From: DASPMP01 sp035248725
Lineage (GTDB): Bacteria; Gemmatimonadota; Gemmatimonadetes; Gemmatimonadales; Gemmatimonadaceae
NCBI GenBank assembly: GCA_035248725.1
Contig: DATFHG010000050.1
Span: 1-64,000, forward strand
Direction: 5' to 3'
DNA: 64,000 nucleotides
Each line of letters starts with the position of its first letter. Within the stretch, counting starts at the first letter, position 1. The notes under the pieces were generated by a model. It was not told where the DNA came from. It saw only the letters and a program-made list of their open reading frames with translations, and made no database searches. The translations under genes were made by a program, and so were the position numbers. Below, piece after piece: positions 17,576 to 25,844 of this stretch.

Positions 17576-18853
17576 ATGGGCATGACACTGGGCGGCAAGC
17601 TGCTGCAGGCACTCGAGGGCGTGACCATCGCGATCGACGCGATCAAGGCGAACCGCGTACGCGCCGGTCTCACGATCATGGGCGTCGCGGTCGGGGTGTT
17701 CGTCGTCGTCGCGCTGTCGTCGGTGGTCCGCGGCATCAACGAGAGCTTCGCGCGCGACATCGAGGCCGCGGGCCCCACGTCGTTCTTCGTGTATCGCCGC
17801 AACATCCAGGCGTTCCAGGTCTGCGACGGCACCGACGAGACGTGCCCCGAGCGCCGGAATCCGATGATCACGATGGACGAAGTGAAGGCGCTCTCGCGAC
17901 TCCCGAGCATCCACGCGGTGACGGCGCACGTCGCCAACGGGATGCACTTCCGGTATCGCGACCGCGAGCTGAATGCAGGGATCGAGGGCTACACCGCGAA
18001 CTGGACGCAGGTGGACGGCGGCGACATCTATCCCGGCCGCAGCTTCACGGAGGCGGAGAACGACGCGGCGGCCCGCGTGGTCATCCTCAATGAGAAGCTC
18101 GCGGAGAAGCTCTTCACCGATTCGGATCCCCTCGACAAGGAAGTCGAGGTGAACAACGTGAAGCTGCGGGTGATCGGGATCTATCACTACACGGCGAGCC
18201 CGATGGGGACGCCGACGTCCGCGGGTGGCGGCGATCAGCCCAAGGCGATCGTGCCGTGGGAGACGGCGCGGCGGCATCTCCAGTTCTGGATGCGCGGGAA
18301 CAACCTGATCGTCAAGCCGATGCACGGCGTGAGCGTCGAGGACGCGACGGACGACGTGTCGGCCGCGTTCCGGTCGATGCGCGGCCTGCGGCCCTCGCAG
18401 CGCGACAACTTCGCGATCGTGACGCAGGAACGGCTGCTCGGCGTCTACAACCAGCTGTTCGGGACGTTCTTCGTGGTCGGCATCGCGCTGTCGTCCGTGG
18501 GGCTGCTCGTGGGCGGCGTGGGCGTGATCGCGATCATGATGATTTCCGTCACGGAGCGCACGCGCGAGATCGGGGTGCGCAAGGCGCTCGGCGCCACGCG
18601 CGCAACGATCCTGTGGCAGTTCCTGGTGGAGGCGGTGACCCTCACCGGCATCGGCGCGGCGATCGGATTGATCCTCGGCGTCGGGGTGGCGATGGGTGTG
18701 CGCACCGCATGGCCGTCGATCCCCGCCGCGACCCCCGTGAGCGCGGTGGTGTCCGCGCTCGTGGTGTCCGCATTCACGGGCATCCTGTTCGGGCTTCTGC
18801 CCGCGATGCGAGCGGCGAGGCTGGATCCGGTGGTGGCTCTGCGATACGAGTAG
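17576..18853 (+). CDS. MacB-like ABC permease, pair 2 subunit B
   Basis: Permease of 425 residues starting 4 bases after the stop of its A partner; a second in-frame ATG at 17582 is possible. It has the N-terminal helix VRAGLTIMGVAVGVFVVVALSSVV, AAGPTSFFVYRR as in the other B subunits, a periplasmic core that again carries a two-cysteine segment (CDGTDETCPERRNP), and an FtsX domain with ERTREIGVRKALGATRATI. It is the nearest paralogue of B1 at 14902, so pairs 1 and 2 look like a duplication of the whole A/B unit. Confidence 0.92.
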   Translation: MGMTLGGKLLQALEGVTIAIDAIKANRVRAGLTIMGVAVGVFVVVALSSVVRGINESFARDIEAAGPTSFFVYRRNIQAFQVCDGTDETCPERRNPMITMDEVKALSRLPSIHAVTAHVANGMHFRYRDRELNAGIEGYTANWTQVDGGDIYPGRSFTEAENDAAARVVILNEKLAEKLFTDSDPLDKEVEVNNVKLRVIGIYHYTASPMGTPTSAGGGDQPKAIVPWETARRHLQFWMRGNNLIVKPMHGVSVEDATDDVSAAFRSMRGLRPSQRDNFAIVTQERLLGVYNQLFGTFFVVGIALSSVGLLVGGVGVIAIMMISVTERTREIGVRKALGATRATILWQFLVEAVTLTGIGAAIGLILGVGVAMGVRTAWPSIPAATPVSAVVSALVVSAFTGILFGLLPAMRAARLDPVVALRYE

Positions 18854-18866
18854 AACGCCGGCGCGC

Positions 18867-18917
18867 GAGGGTCATGTACTGCTTCATCCGGATCTTACGG
18901 ATGCATCCGGATCCATC
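18867..18917 (+). repeat. Left inverted terminal repeat of the GxxExxY unit
   Basis: Contains the core CTTCATCCGGAT followed five bases later by GGATGCATCCGGATC, both identical in the right repeat read in reverse. ATCCGGAT (18886-18893 and 18905-18912) and GGATGCATCC (18899-18908) are each perfect palindromes and overlap one another, so the end can fold on itself as well as pair with the other end. It encodes the last residues and TGA stop of the gene. Confidence 0.75.
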
Positions 18918-19306
18918 CGTCGAGGGCCGAGAATCCTGTAGAAGTTCGCGCGCGGACCAAAGTGGAGCAGCATCCCCAGCTCCAGGCGAGTTGCGGCGAG
19001 GTAGTTCCTGAGCTGGCGCTTGGGTGCGTCCGTAATGGTTTCGGTTGACTTGAGCTCCACGATCACCACACCGTCCACGATCATGTCACATCGGTGGAAC
19101 CCGATTGGCTTGTCCCTGAAGTAGATCTTCAGGGGATGCTCTCTGGAAACTTGCATGTCACGCTCGATCAACACCTCCTCGATCGCGTGAGCGTAGATGG
19201 ACTCCAGGAAACCATACCCGAGCTCATTGTAAACCTCGTAGAACGCACCAATAATTCCCCCGCTGGTGCGTTCGTGTATGAGCTTCGATGATCGATCCGG
19301 ATGCAT
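18884..19306 (-). CDS. GxxExxY protein, PD-(D/E)XK nuclease-like
   Basis: Small protein of 140 residues from the ATG at 19306 (157 if the ATG at 19357 is used). The family signature G-x-x-E-x-x-Y is at G32, E35, Y38 in a helix following NELGYGF. The PD-(D/E)XK-like motif is D74 (in HRCDMIVDG), then E84 and K86 in VELKST, followed by Q98 and Y102 in the next helix. These are the residues expected for a small nuclease-fold domain; activity of the family is unproven. It lies antisense inside a plus-strand operon and its coding ends overlap the terminal repeats. Start at 19306 is preferred because it falls within the conserved repeat and gives a normal family length. Confidence 0.8.
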   Translation of the reverse strand: MHPDRSSKLIHERTSGGIIGAFYEVYNELGYGFLESIYAHAIEEVLIERDMQVSREHPLKIYFRDKPIGFHRCDMIVDGVVIVELKSTETITDAPKRQLRNYLAATRLELGMLLHFGPRANFYRILGPRRMDPDASVRSG

Positions 19307-19340
19307 CCCTATAATCCGGATGAAGGTGTACGTGACCCCG
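19290..19340 (-). repeat. Right inverted terminal repeat of the GxxExxY unit
   Basis: Reverse complement of this segment reads with the same blocks as the left end: GGGTCA, GTAC, CTTCATCCGGAT and GGATGCATCCGGATC in the same order and spacing. Nine of 51 positions differ, mainly at three small clusters. The ATG start of the GxxExxY gene (19304-19306) is the centre of the palindrome GGATGCATCC. Confidence 0.75.
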
Positions 19341-19403
19341 CCACCCAAGCCTCTCATCACGTAGCTTTCTCTCGCACCGATCCCTCCTTCCCGCGACCGG
19401 CGC

Positions 19404-20645
19404 GTGCGTTTCGCTGACGTCCTCTCGACTGCGCTAGCCCAGATACGCGCCAACAAGCTGCGGAGCTTCTTCACGCTCCTCGGCATCATCGTCAGCGTCG
19501 CCTTCCTGGTCGCCGTGATCGCGATCATCCAGGGCATGAACGCGTACGTGAAGGAGAACATCGCGAACGCGATGGTCGGCTCGAACACCTTCCAGGTGCG
19601 CCGGACGCCGCTCAACTTCGCGCTGATCGAGGACGACGAATGGCGGCGCATGCAGCGCCGCCCCAAGATCACGCGCGGCGATGCCGACGTGGTGCGCGCC
19701 GCGCTGCCCGACGCACAGGCCATCGCCGTGACCTCCGGGTGGCCCACGCCGCAGTCCGACGTCGTCTGGCAGGACCGCACCCTCGGCGACGTGCTCATCT
19801 TCGGCATCAGCCCGGAGTACCAGGTCGTCCAGGACTACCGCTTTGCCAGCGGCTCGGCGATCAACGAGATCGACGTGCGGCAGCGCCGCAACGTGGCGGT
19901 CATCGGCGCCGACGTCGCCAAAAAGCTTTTCGAGAACGTCGAGCCCGTCGGCCGCGCCATTCGCGTGCGCGGCGAGCTGTTCACGGTCATCGGCGTCATC
20001 GCCGCCAAAGGACGGGTGCTCGGCCAGTCCTTCGACGGGTTCGTGATGATCCCGATCAGCACCTTCGAATCCATGTACGGCCGGCGTCAGACCACGACCA
20101 TCTCCGTGAAGATGACCACCGCCGACGAAGTCGCTCCGGCGATGCAGCGCGCCGAGGAGGCCATGCGCCTCGCGCATCGGCTGCGCCCGGGCGCGCGCTC
20201 GGACTTCTCGGTCGAGACGGCGGATGCGCTCGTCGCGTTCTGGAAGAATCTCACGCGCGTGCTCTTCAGCGTGGTTCCCGCGATGGTCGCGATCGGCATC
20301 GTGGTCGGTGGCATCGTGATCATGAACATCATGCTGATGTCCGTGAAGGAGCGGACGCACGAGATCGGACTGCGCAAATCCGTGGGCGCCACCCATCGCG
20401 ACATCCGCCGGCAGTTTCTCGCCGAATCCACCATGCTCGCCACCATGGGAGGCGCGATGGGCGCCGTCGGCGGCTGGATGTTCGCCAGCCTCATCGCGCT
20501 CGCGTCGCCCCTGCCCGCGCGCGTCACCGCGTGGTCCATCGTCCTCGCCCTCGCACTCGGCGCCGGTGTCGGCGTGCTGTTCGGCGTGTACCCGGCGGAC
20601 CGCGCCGCGAAGCTGGATCCCATCAACGCGCTGCGGGCGGAGTGA
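19404..20645 (+). CDS. MacB-like ABC permease, pair 3 subunit A
   Basis: Permease of 413 residues with GTG start (GTGCGTTTCGCT). It shares the A-type opening (ALAQIRANKLRSFFTLLGIIVSVAFLVAVIAIIQGMNAYV) and FtsX coupling motif (ERTHEIGLRKSVGATHRDI) with A1 and A2, but is more diverged, so this pair is the oldest or has a different partner. The layout is one helix, a periplasmic core, then three C-terminal helices. It starts about 60 bases beyond the right end of the inserted GxxExxY unit, which therefore separates it from the rest of the operon. Its TGA overlaps the ATG of the B partner by one base. Confidence 0.92.
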   Translation: MRFADVLSTALAQIRANKLRSFFTLLGIIVSVAFLVAVIAIIQGMNAYVKENIANAMVGSNTFQVRRTPLNFALIEDDEWRRMQRRPKITRGDADVVRAALPDAQAIAVTSGWPTPQSDVVWQDRTLGDVLIFGISPEYQVVQDYRFASGSAINEIDVRQRRNVAVIGADVAKKLFENVEPVGRAIRVRGELFTVIGVIAAKGRVLGQSFDGFVMIPISTFESMYGRRQTTTISVKMTTADEVAPAMQRAEEAMRLAHRLRPGARSDFSVETADALVAFWKNLTRVLFSVVPAMVAIGIVVGGIVIMNIMLMSVKERTHEIGLRKSVGATHRDIRRQFLAESTMLATMGGAMGAVGGWMFASLIALASPLPARVTAWSIVLALALGAGVGVLFGVYPADRAAKLDPINALRAE

Positions 20646-21889
20646 TGCGCTTCTTCACGGACTTCGGTGAGAACGTCGGGCTCGCCCTGGGCGCGCTGCG
20701 GGTCGCCAAGCTGCGCTCCGCGCTCACCATCCTCGGCGTCGTCATCGGCGTCTCGTGCGTCATGGCGATGGCGTCCATCGTGCGCGGCATCCAGGACCAG
20801 ATCCTCCGCACGCTGGAGATCGCCGGCCCCAGCACGTTCTACGTCGTGAAGGTGTTTTCCCAGACGCCGCTCAACCCGGACAACCTTCCCAAGTGGGTGC
20901 GCGTGCGCCCGAACGTCTCGTGGGACGAAGCCGAGCGCATCGCGTCGCTCCCCGAGATCGAGTACGCCGCCCTCTGGGGGCAGATCTTCAACAAGATCGA
21001 ATACGGCGGCGTGCGCACGGGACTGGGACTCATCAGCGGCGCCGACGACGGCTACTCCGAGATCTACGGCGGGGACTTGAGCGAAGGACGCTGGTTCACC
21101 AAAGCGGAGATGGCCGCGGGATCACCCGTGGTCGTCCTCGAGTCTGATGTGGTCGCGAAGCTCTTCGGTGTCGTCAGTCCGATCGACCGGTGGGTACATA
21201 TCGGCGGGCGGCCCGCGCGCGTGATCGGGATCTACCAGGAAGCATCGAACATCTTCGAGCCGCCCGGACAGGAGCAGTTCGCCATCGTTCCGTACCGCTT
21301 GCTCGATCATCAGTTCACGATCGACAAGACGAACGCGCAGCTCATTCCGGTGAAGCCCAAGCCCGGGGTCACGGTGGAGCAGGCACAGAACGCGGTCACG
21401 GTTGCGCTGCGCGAGATGCGCCATCTGCGTCCGTCGGACAAGAACACGTTCGACATGATCACGCAGGATCAGATTCTCGATCTCTTCAACAAGATCAGCG
21501 GCGCGTTTTTCCTCGTGATGATGGCGCTCAGCGCCGTCGGCCTGCTGGTGGGCGGCATCGGCGTCATGGCGGTAATGATGATCTCCGTCACCGAGCGTAC
21601 ACGCGAGATCGGGATCCGCAAAGCCGTGGGCGCGACACGACGCGATATCCTGCAGCAGTTCCTCGTCGAGGCGGCGACGCTCACGGGGCTCGGCGGCGTC
21701 GCAGGCATCGTCGTCGGACTCGGCATCGGTCAGCTGGCCAACGTCGCGATGCACATCGACGCGAACCCCCCGCTCGACCTGACACTCCTCGCGGTGTTCA
21801 TCTCGGTGGGCATCGGGATCGCGTTCGGGCTGCTGCCTGCGCGGCGCGCCGCGCGCCTCGACCCGATCGAAGCGCTGCGCTACGAGTAG
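20645..21889 (+). CDS. MacB-like ABC permease, pair 3 subunit B
   Basis: Permease of 414 residues; the ATG overlaps the preceding stop (TGATG), a translational-coupling arrangement. The N-terminal helix (KLRSALTILGVVIGVSCVMAMASIV) is followed by IAGPSTFYVVKVF, matching the AAGPT-FF block of the other B subunits, and the FtsX domain has ERTREIGIRKAVGATRRDI. It lacks the two-cysteine insert of B1 and B2. It is the last gene of the export operon and ends 10 bases from the convergent ADOP gene; no terminator is visible in that gap. Confidence 0.92.
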   Translation: MRFFTDFGENVGLALGALRVAKLRSALTILGVVIGVSCVMAMASIVRGIQDQILRTLEIAGPSTFYVVKVFSQTPLNPDNLPKWVRVRPNVSWDEAERIASLPEIEYAALWGQIFNKIEYGGVRTGLGLISGADDGYSEIYGGDLSEGRWFTKAEMAAGSPVVVLESDVVAKLFGVVSPIDRWVHIGGRPARVIGIYQEASNIFEPPGQEQFAIVPYRLLDHQFTIDKTNAQLIPVKPKPGVTVEQAQNAVTVALREMRHLRPSDKNTFDMITQDQILDLFNKISGAFFLVMMALSAVGLLVGGIGVMAVMMISVTERTREIGIRKAVGATRRDILQQFLVEAATLTGLGGVAGIVVGLGIGQLANVAMHIDANPPLDLTLLAVFISVGIGIAFGLLPARRAARLDPIEALRYE

Positions 21890-21899
21890 CTGTGCGGGA

Positions 21900-24308
21900 T
21901 TAGTCCGCTCGCAACGCGTCCACCGGATCCACGCGCGTAGCCCGTCTCGCGGGCAGGTACGCGGCAGCCATCACGACGCTGAACAAGACCGCCGCGGCGG
22001 CGATGAGCGACACGGGGTCCGTCGGACTCACCTCGTAGAGAATCGCGGACAGGTAGCGCGACGCCGCGAGCGCGACCATGAGGCCCGCCACGGCTCCCAC
22101 TCCGGCGACCGCCATTGCCTGGCGCAGGACACCGCCGCGCAGCGCCTCCGGAGACGCGCCGAGCGCCGCTCGAATACCAAGCTCGCGCGTCGCGGCACGC
22201 ACGATCGACGACATCACGCCGTACAACCCGATCGCAGCCAACAGCAACGACACGACGGAGAAGGCACCGAGCAGCAACGCGCTCATGCGCGGCTGCGCGA
22301 GCGGCGCGGCGAGCAGCGCATCCATGGACTTCGCGTCCCAGATGGTGAGCAGCGGGTTCACCTCGGCGGTCGCGCGACGCAACGCAGGCAACACGTCCGC
22401 CAGCTCGCCGCGCGTGCGAATCGCGAAGGAGCCCTGCCAGTACGCCTGCCGCCACGGCAGATACACCGACGGCGTGGCCTCGCGTAGCGTGCGCCAGTGA
22501 ATGTCCCCGGCCACGCCAACCACGGTGCGGACTGCGGTCGTGTCGGCCGTCCAATAGTGAATGCGCTTGCCGATCGGATTTTCATTCGGCCACATGCGGC
22601 GCGCGATCGCTTCGCTCACGACCGCCACCTGCTCGCCGTGCTCGTCGTCCGCGTCGGTGATGCCGCGTCCGCGGACCAGCTGGATGCCGAAGGTGCGGAA
22701 GAACTCCTGGCTCCCCACCTCCACTGGCACCATCGGATTCTTCTGCATCTCCTCCGGCGCCTGTCCCTCGAGGTCCAGACGCCCCGTGAAGATGCCGGCG
22801 CCGAGGAACGGCGGCACGAGGCTCGGCGTCGCGGCGATCACCCCCGGAACGCTGCGAATGCGCTCCAGCAGCTGCGCGCCGACCGCATTCGCGCGCTCGC
22901 GGTTGAAGTTCCCTGTGGAGTCGCCCCAGACGCTGGGCGGGATCGCCACCGAGAGAACCGACAGGTGCTCGGGGTTGTAGCCCAGCGCGAGTCCCTGCAA
23001 CCGCGCCAGACTGCGTACGAGCAACCCGGCGCCCGCGAGCAGCACCAATGCCAGCGCAACCTGCGAAGCGACGAGCACCTGACGCGCGCGCCGACGTGTG
23101 CGAGTCTCGGTGCCGGCGCGCGAATCGAAGCGGAGCGGCGTCGCGAGCTGACCGCGCGATCCCACGAGCGCTGGAATCACACCAAAGACGAGGATCGCGG
23201 CCACGGTCACGAGCAAGGCGATCAGCATCGGTGCGCCACTCACGGCGATGCTGTCGGCACGGCGGAGCTCCCGCGGCGCGGCGGCGAGCAGCGCCTGCAC
23301 CAATCCGCTCGCGACCACCAGGCCCAGCACACCGCCCACGATGCCGAGCAGCGCGCTTTCGATCCCCAGTTGCCGCACGATGTCCGCGTAGCTGGCGCCG
23401 AGTGCGCGCCGCACCGACAGCTCGCGCGCCCGGCTCGACGCGCGCAACAGCAGCAGGTTGCCGACGTTGACACACGCGATCAACAGCAGCAGCCCTACCG
23501 CCGACGCCAGGATGAGGAGCACGGGTTTCAGGTCGCCGACGATCGCCTGCGCGAAGCGTTGCGCATGCACGCCTTCGTATTTCCGGTCCGGATACAGCCG
23601 TGTCATCGTCCCGAAAAATTCCGCCTGCGCCATGCGTTCCGACGCGCCCGGCGACAGACGCGCGACGGCGACCACGGATGTGTGCGCGTTCGGCTGCCAC
23701 ATGGGCATCCAGACTCCGACGCCCTTCGGATAATCGAGTCCGGCCGGAGCGACGCCGATGATCTCGTATTGCTTGCGGGCGTAGGGCTCCATGAGCTTCC
23801 GGCCGACGATGTCCGGATCGCCGCCGAACTGGTGTTGCCACACCCCGTAACTGATGACGATCACCGGCGGTGCTCCTTCCGGCTCGTCCTCGGGGCGGAT
23901 GAGGCGTCCCAGGGCCGCGTGGGCGCCCAGCACATCGAAGAAATTCCCCGTCACGGTCGTGCGATTGAGCACGAGCGGGCGGTCACCGTCGAGCATGGGC
24001 GCTTCGGGCGCACCCCAATGCACCACGCCGCCGATCGCGCGCATCGTGGTGCTCGTCGCGGCGACTTTCGGCAGGTCCTCGCGCAGCAGGTAGTAATCGG
24101 TCTTCGGATCCGCCTGGTAGGTGTACAGCTCGACGATCCGCTGCTGATCGGCGACGGGCAGACGCTGCACGAGCACCGCGTCGTACACTGTGAACATCGC
24201 GACGGCCATGCCGATGCCGATGGCGAGGATCAGGAGCGCGCTGATGGTGAACGCGGGCGTGCGGCGAAATCCCCGCAACGCGAACCGGACATCCTGGACG
24301 AGGCGCAT
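21900..24308 (-). CDS. ADOP-family ABC transporter permease
   Basis: Permease of 802 residues of the duplicated orphan type: two MacB-core plus FtsX halves in one chain and no ATPase encoded next to it. Residues 1-40 hold FRRTPAFTISALLILAIGIGMAVAMF; membrane segments follow near 265-290, 320-345 and 365-385, a further one near 425-445 starts the second half, and three end the protein. Family motifs include ELSVRRALGASYADI in the first FtsX domain and ELGIRAALGASPEAL in the second. No PadR regulator gene lies beside it, unlike the copy at 55395. It may use an ATPase encoded elsewhere, and its substrate is unknown. Confidence 0.9.
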   Translation of the reverse strand: MRLVQDVRFALRGFRRTPAFTISALLILAIGIGMAVAMFTVYDAVLVQRLPVADQQRIVELYTYQADPKTDYYLLREDLPKVAATSTTMRAIGGVVHWGAPEAPMLDGDRPLVLNRTTVTGNFFDVLGAHAALGRLIRPEDEPEGAPPVIVISYGVWQHQFGGDPDIVGRKLMEPYARKQYEIIGVAPAGLDYPKGVGVWMPMWQPNAHTSVVAVARLSPGASERMAQAEFFGTMTRLYPDRKYEGVHAQRFAQAIVGDLKPVLLILASAVGLLLLIACVNVGNLLLLRASSRARELSVRRALGASYADIVRQLGIESALLGIVGGVLGLVVASGLVQALLAAAPRELRRADSIAVSGAPMLIALLVTVAAILVFGVIPALVGSRGQLATPLRFDSRAGTETRTRRRARQVLVASQVALALVLLAGAGLLVRSLARLQGLALGYNPEHLSVLSVAIPPSVWGDSTGNFNRERANAVGAQLLERIRSVPGVIAATPSLVPPFLGAGIFTGRLDLEGQAPEEMQKNPMVPVEVGSQEFFRTFGIQLVRGRGITDADDEHGEQVAVVSEAIARRMWPNENPIGKRIHYWTADTTAVRTVVGVAGDIHWRTLREATPSVYLPWRQAYWQGSFAIRTRGELADVLPALRRATAEVNPLLTIWDAKSMDALLAAPLAQPRMSALLLGAFSVVSLLLAAIGLYGVMSSIVRAATRELGIRAALGASPEALRGGVLRQAMAVAGVGAVAGLMVALAASRYLSAILYEVSPTDPVSLIAAAAVLFSVVMAAAYLPARRATRVDPVDALRAD

Positions 24309-24378
24309 GAGGGAATGGTCGCCGATGGCATCCGGAATTGCGAGTGCCGCCGGCGGGCGCAGCGCTTAATCTTGGGCC

Positions 24379-25095
24379 ATGCCAGTGGACATTCTCGCCA
24401 TCGCCGCACACCGCGACGACGTCGAGCTCACGTGCGCGGGAACGCTCATCAAGGCCGCCAGGCAGGGGTACACGACCGCGGTCATCGATCTCACCGCGGG
24501 CGAGATGGGCACGCGCGGTGACGCGAAGTCTCGCCAGGAGGAAGCCGACCGTTCCGCGCACATCATGCAGCTCGCAGCGCGCGAAAACCTCGGCTTTCCG
24601 GACGCGGGCATCGTGAACACCCCGGAGACGCGAGCCGTCGTCGCCAACGCCGTGCGCCGGCACAAACCGCGCATCGTCATCGCGCCCGCTCGGCAAGGGC
24701 GGCACCCGGATCACCGCGTGACCTCGGAGCTCGTCCGCGACGCGTGCTTCGTCGCCGGGCTCGCGAAGGTGGCGCCGGAGCACCCGAAGCACCGGCCGCT
24801 GAAAGTCATCCACTGCGTGAGCTTCAGACAGGATTTCGAGAAGCCCACCTTCGTCGTGGACATCTCGGACGAGTTCGAGCAGAAAATGGAAGCCATCCGC
24901 TGCTTCGAGACGCAATTCGGTGGAGCACAGCAGGCCGGTGAGGTCTATCCCAACGGCGAGCCGCTGTACGACGCCATCCGGCACTACTCGGCGTACTACG
25001 GCTCGATGATCCGCACGCGGTACGGCGAGCCGTTTTTCACGACCGAGACCATGCGCGTCGACGACCTCGTCGCGCTCGAGGTATCGACGTTTTGA
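24379..25095 (+). CDS. bshB1: Bacillithiol biosynthesis deacetylase BshB1 (PIG-L family)
   Basis: Zinc-dependent N-acetylglucosamine-malate deacetylase of 238 residues, second step of bacillithiol synthesis. The metal site motif is A10-H11-R12-D13-D14-V15-E16 with the usual proline of AHPDD replaced by arginine, and the third ligand is in H109-P110-D111-H112. Other BshB1 features are GEMGTRGDAKSRQEEA and the QFGGAQ segment near residue 178. The glycosyltransferase BshA and ligase BshC are not in this window. TTAATCTTGGGCC directly precedes the ATG and there is no Shine-Dalgarno, so the message may be leaderless. The next gene begins with a TTGA overlap. Confidence 0.85.
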   Translation: MPVDILAIAAHRDDVELTCAGTLIKAARQGYTTAVIDLTAGEMGTRGDAKSRQEEADRSAHIMQLAARENLGFPDAGIVNTPETRAVVANAVRRHKPRIVIAPARQGRHPDHRVTSELVRDACFVAGLAKVAPEHPKHRPLKVIHCVSFRQDFEKPTFVVDISDEFEQKMEAIRCFETQFGGAQQAGEVYPNGEPLYDAIRHYSAYYGSMIRTRYGEPFFTTETMRVDDLVALEVSTF

Positions 25096-25844
25096 CCGAC
25101 GACATCGACTACCCCTCGTACCTCGCGCTGGACGAGCTCCTCTCACTCCAGCGGCCGCTCTCGACGCCGGAGCATCCCGACGAGTTGCTGTTCATCGTCG
25201 TGCATCAATCCAGTGAGCTGTGGTTCAAGGTCCTGCTCCGCGACCTGGAGTCGCTGGCGGATGCGCTCGCGAAGCGCAACGGCGGCCTCGCGCTGTGGCT
25301 GATGCAGCGGGTGAATGGACTCATGCGCATCGTCTCCGCGCAGCTGTCCTCGCTGGCCTTGCTGCCGCCGCAGCACTTCGCGGCATTTCGCGCCAATCTC
25401 GGCACGTCGAGCGGGTCGCAGAGCGTGCAGTTCCGCGCCATCGAAGCCGCGTCCGGACTGCGAGAGTCGTGGTTCGTGGACCTGCTTCAGAGTCAGGGAC
25501 CCATCCCGCCCGTGGTCAAGCGGTGGCTCGATCGCCCGTCGCTCCAGGAGATGTTTCTGAAGTTTCTCGAGCAGGAAGGCACCTCGCTCGAGCAGCTCTA
25601 CCTCGGTCCGGGACCGAGCGTGCATTTTTTCATCGCCGAAGCGTTGCTGGAATACGAGATGGAGTTCGCGCAATGGCGTTTCAAGCACGCGCAGCTCGTG
25701 GAGCGGATGCTCGGTCCCGGAACCGTCGGCACGGGCGGATCGCAGGGGGCAAGCATGCTGCACCGTACGACGGGTATCCGGTACTTTCCGCGCCTCGCGG
25801 AGGTTCGCGCAAAATTCTTCGCCACGCATGAGCACCCTCGATAA
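25092..25844 (+). CDS. kynA: Tryptophan 2,3-dioxygenase
   Basis: Heme enzyme of 250 residues that opens the indole ring of tryptophan to N-formylkynurenine, the first step of the kynurenine route. Characteristic blocks are YPSYLALDELLSLQ at the N-terminus, VVHQSSELWFK with the active-site histidine H38, SSGSQSVQFRAIE, and the heme-ligand region QWRFKHAQLVERMLG with H199, followed by GTGGSQGASML. Length is slightly under the typical bacterial enzyme. TTG at 25092 is taken as start because it overlaps the bshB1 stop and gives the complete N-terminus. No other kynurenine genes are seen here, so the product may go to NAD synthesis or degradation elsewhere. Confidence 0.9.
   Translation: MTDDIDYPSYLALDELLSLQRPLSTPEHPDELLFIVVHQSSELWFKVLLRDLESLADALAKRNGGLALWLMQRVNGLMRIVSAQLSSLALLPPQHFAAFRANLGTSSGSQSVQFRAIEAASGLRESWFVDLLQSQGPIPPVVKRWLDRPSLQEMFLKFLEQEGTSLEQLYLGPGPSVHFFIAEALLEYEMEFAQWRFKHAQLVERMLGPGTVGTGGSQGASMLHRTTGIRYFPRLAEVRAKFFATHEHPR

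Larger units (their letters stand above)
18867..19340. mobile_element. Putative single-gene element: GxxExxY gene bounded by inverted terminal repeats
   Basis: A 474-bp unit inserted between permease pairs 2 and 3. Its two ends (18867-18917 and 19290-19340) are inverted copies matching at 42 of 51 positions by eye. Between them is only one gene, a GxxExxY protein on the minus strand, whose start codon is inside the right repeat and stop codon inside the left repeat. No transposase and no obvious target-site duplication are visible. Composition is distinctly richer in A+T than the flanking permease genes. Mobility is inferred from this structure and from its position in an otherwise tight operon. 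Confidence 0.65.

Noticed and set aside
22497..24521. Open frame of 674 codons antisense to the ADOP permease
   Set aside because: No conserved motif, low-complexity His/Arg/Asp composition, and it overlaps a well-supported permease for its entire length.
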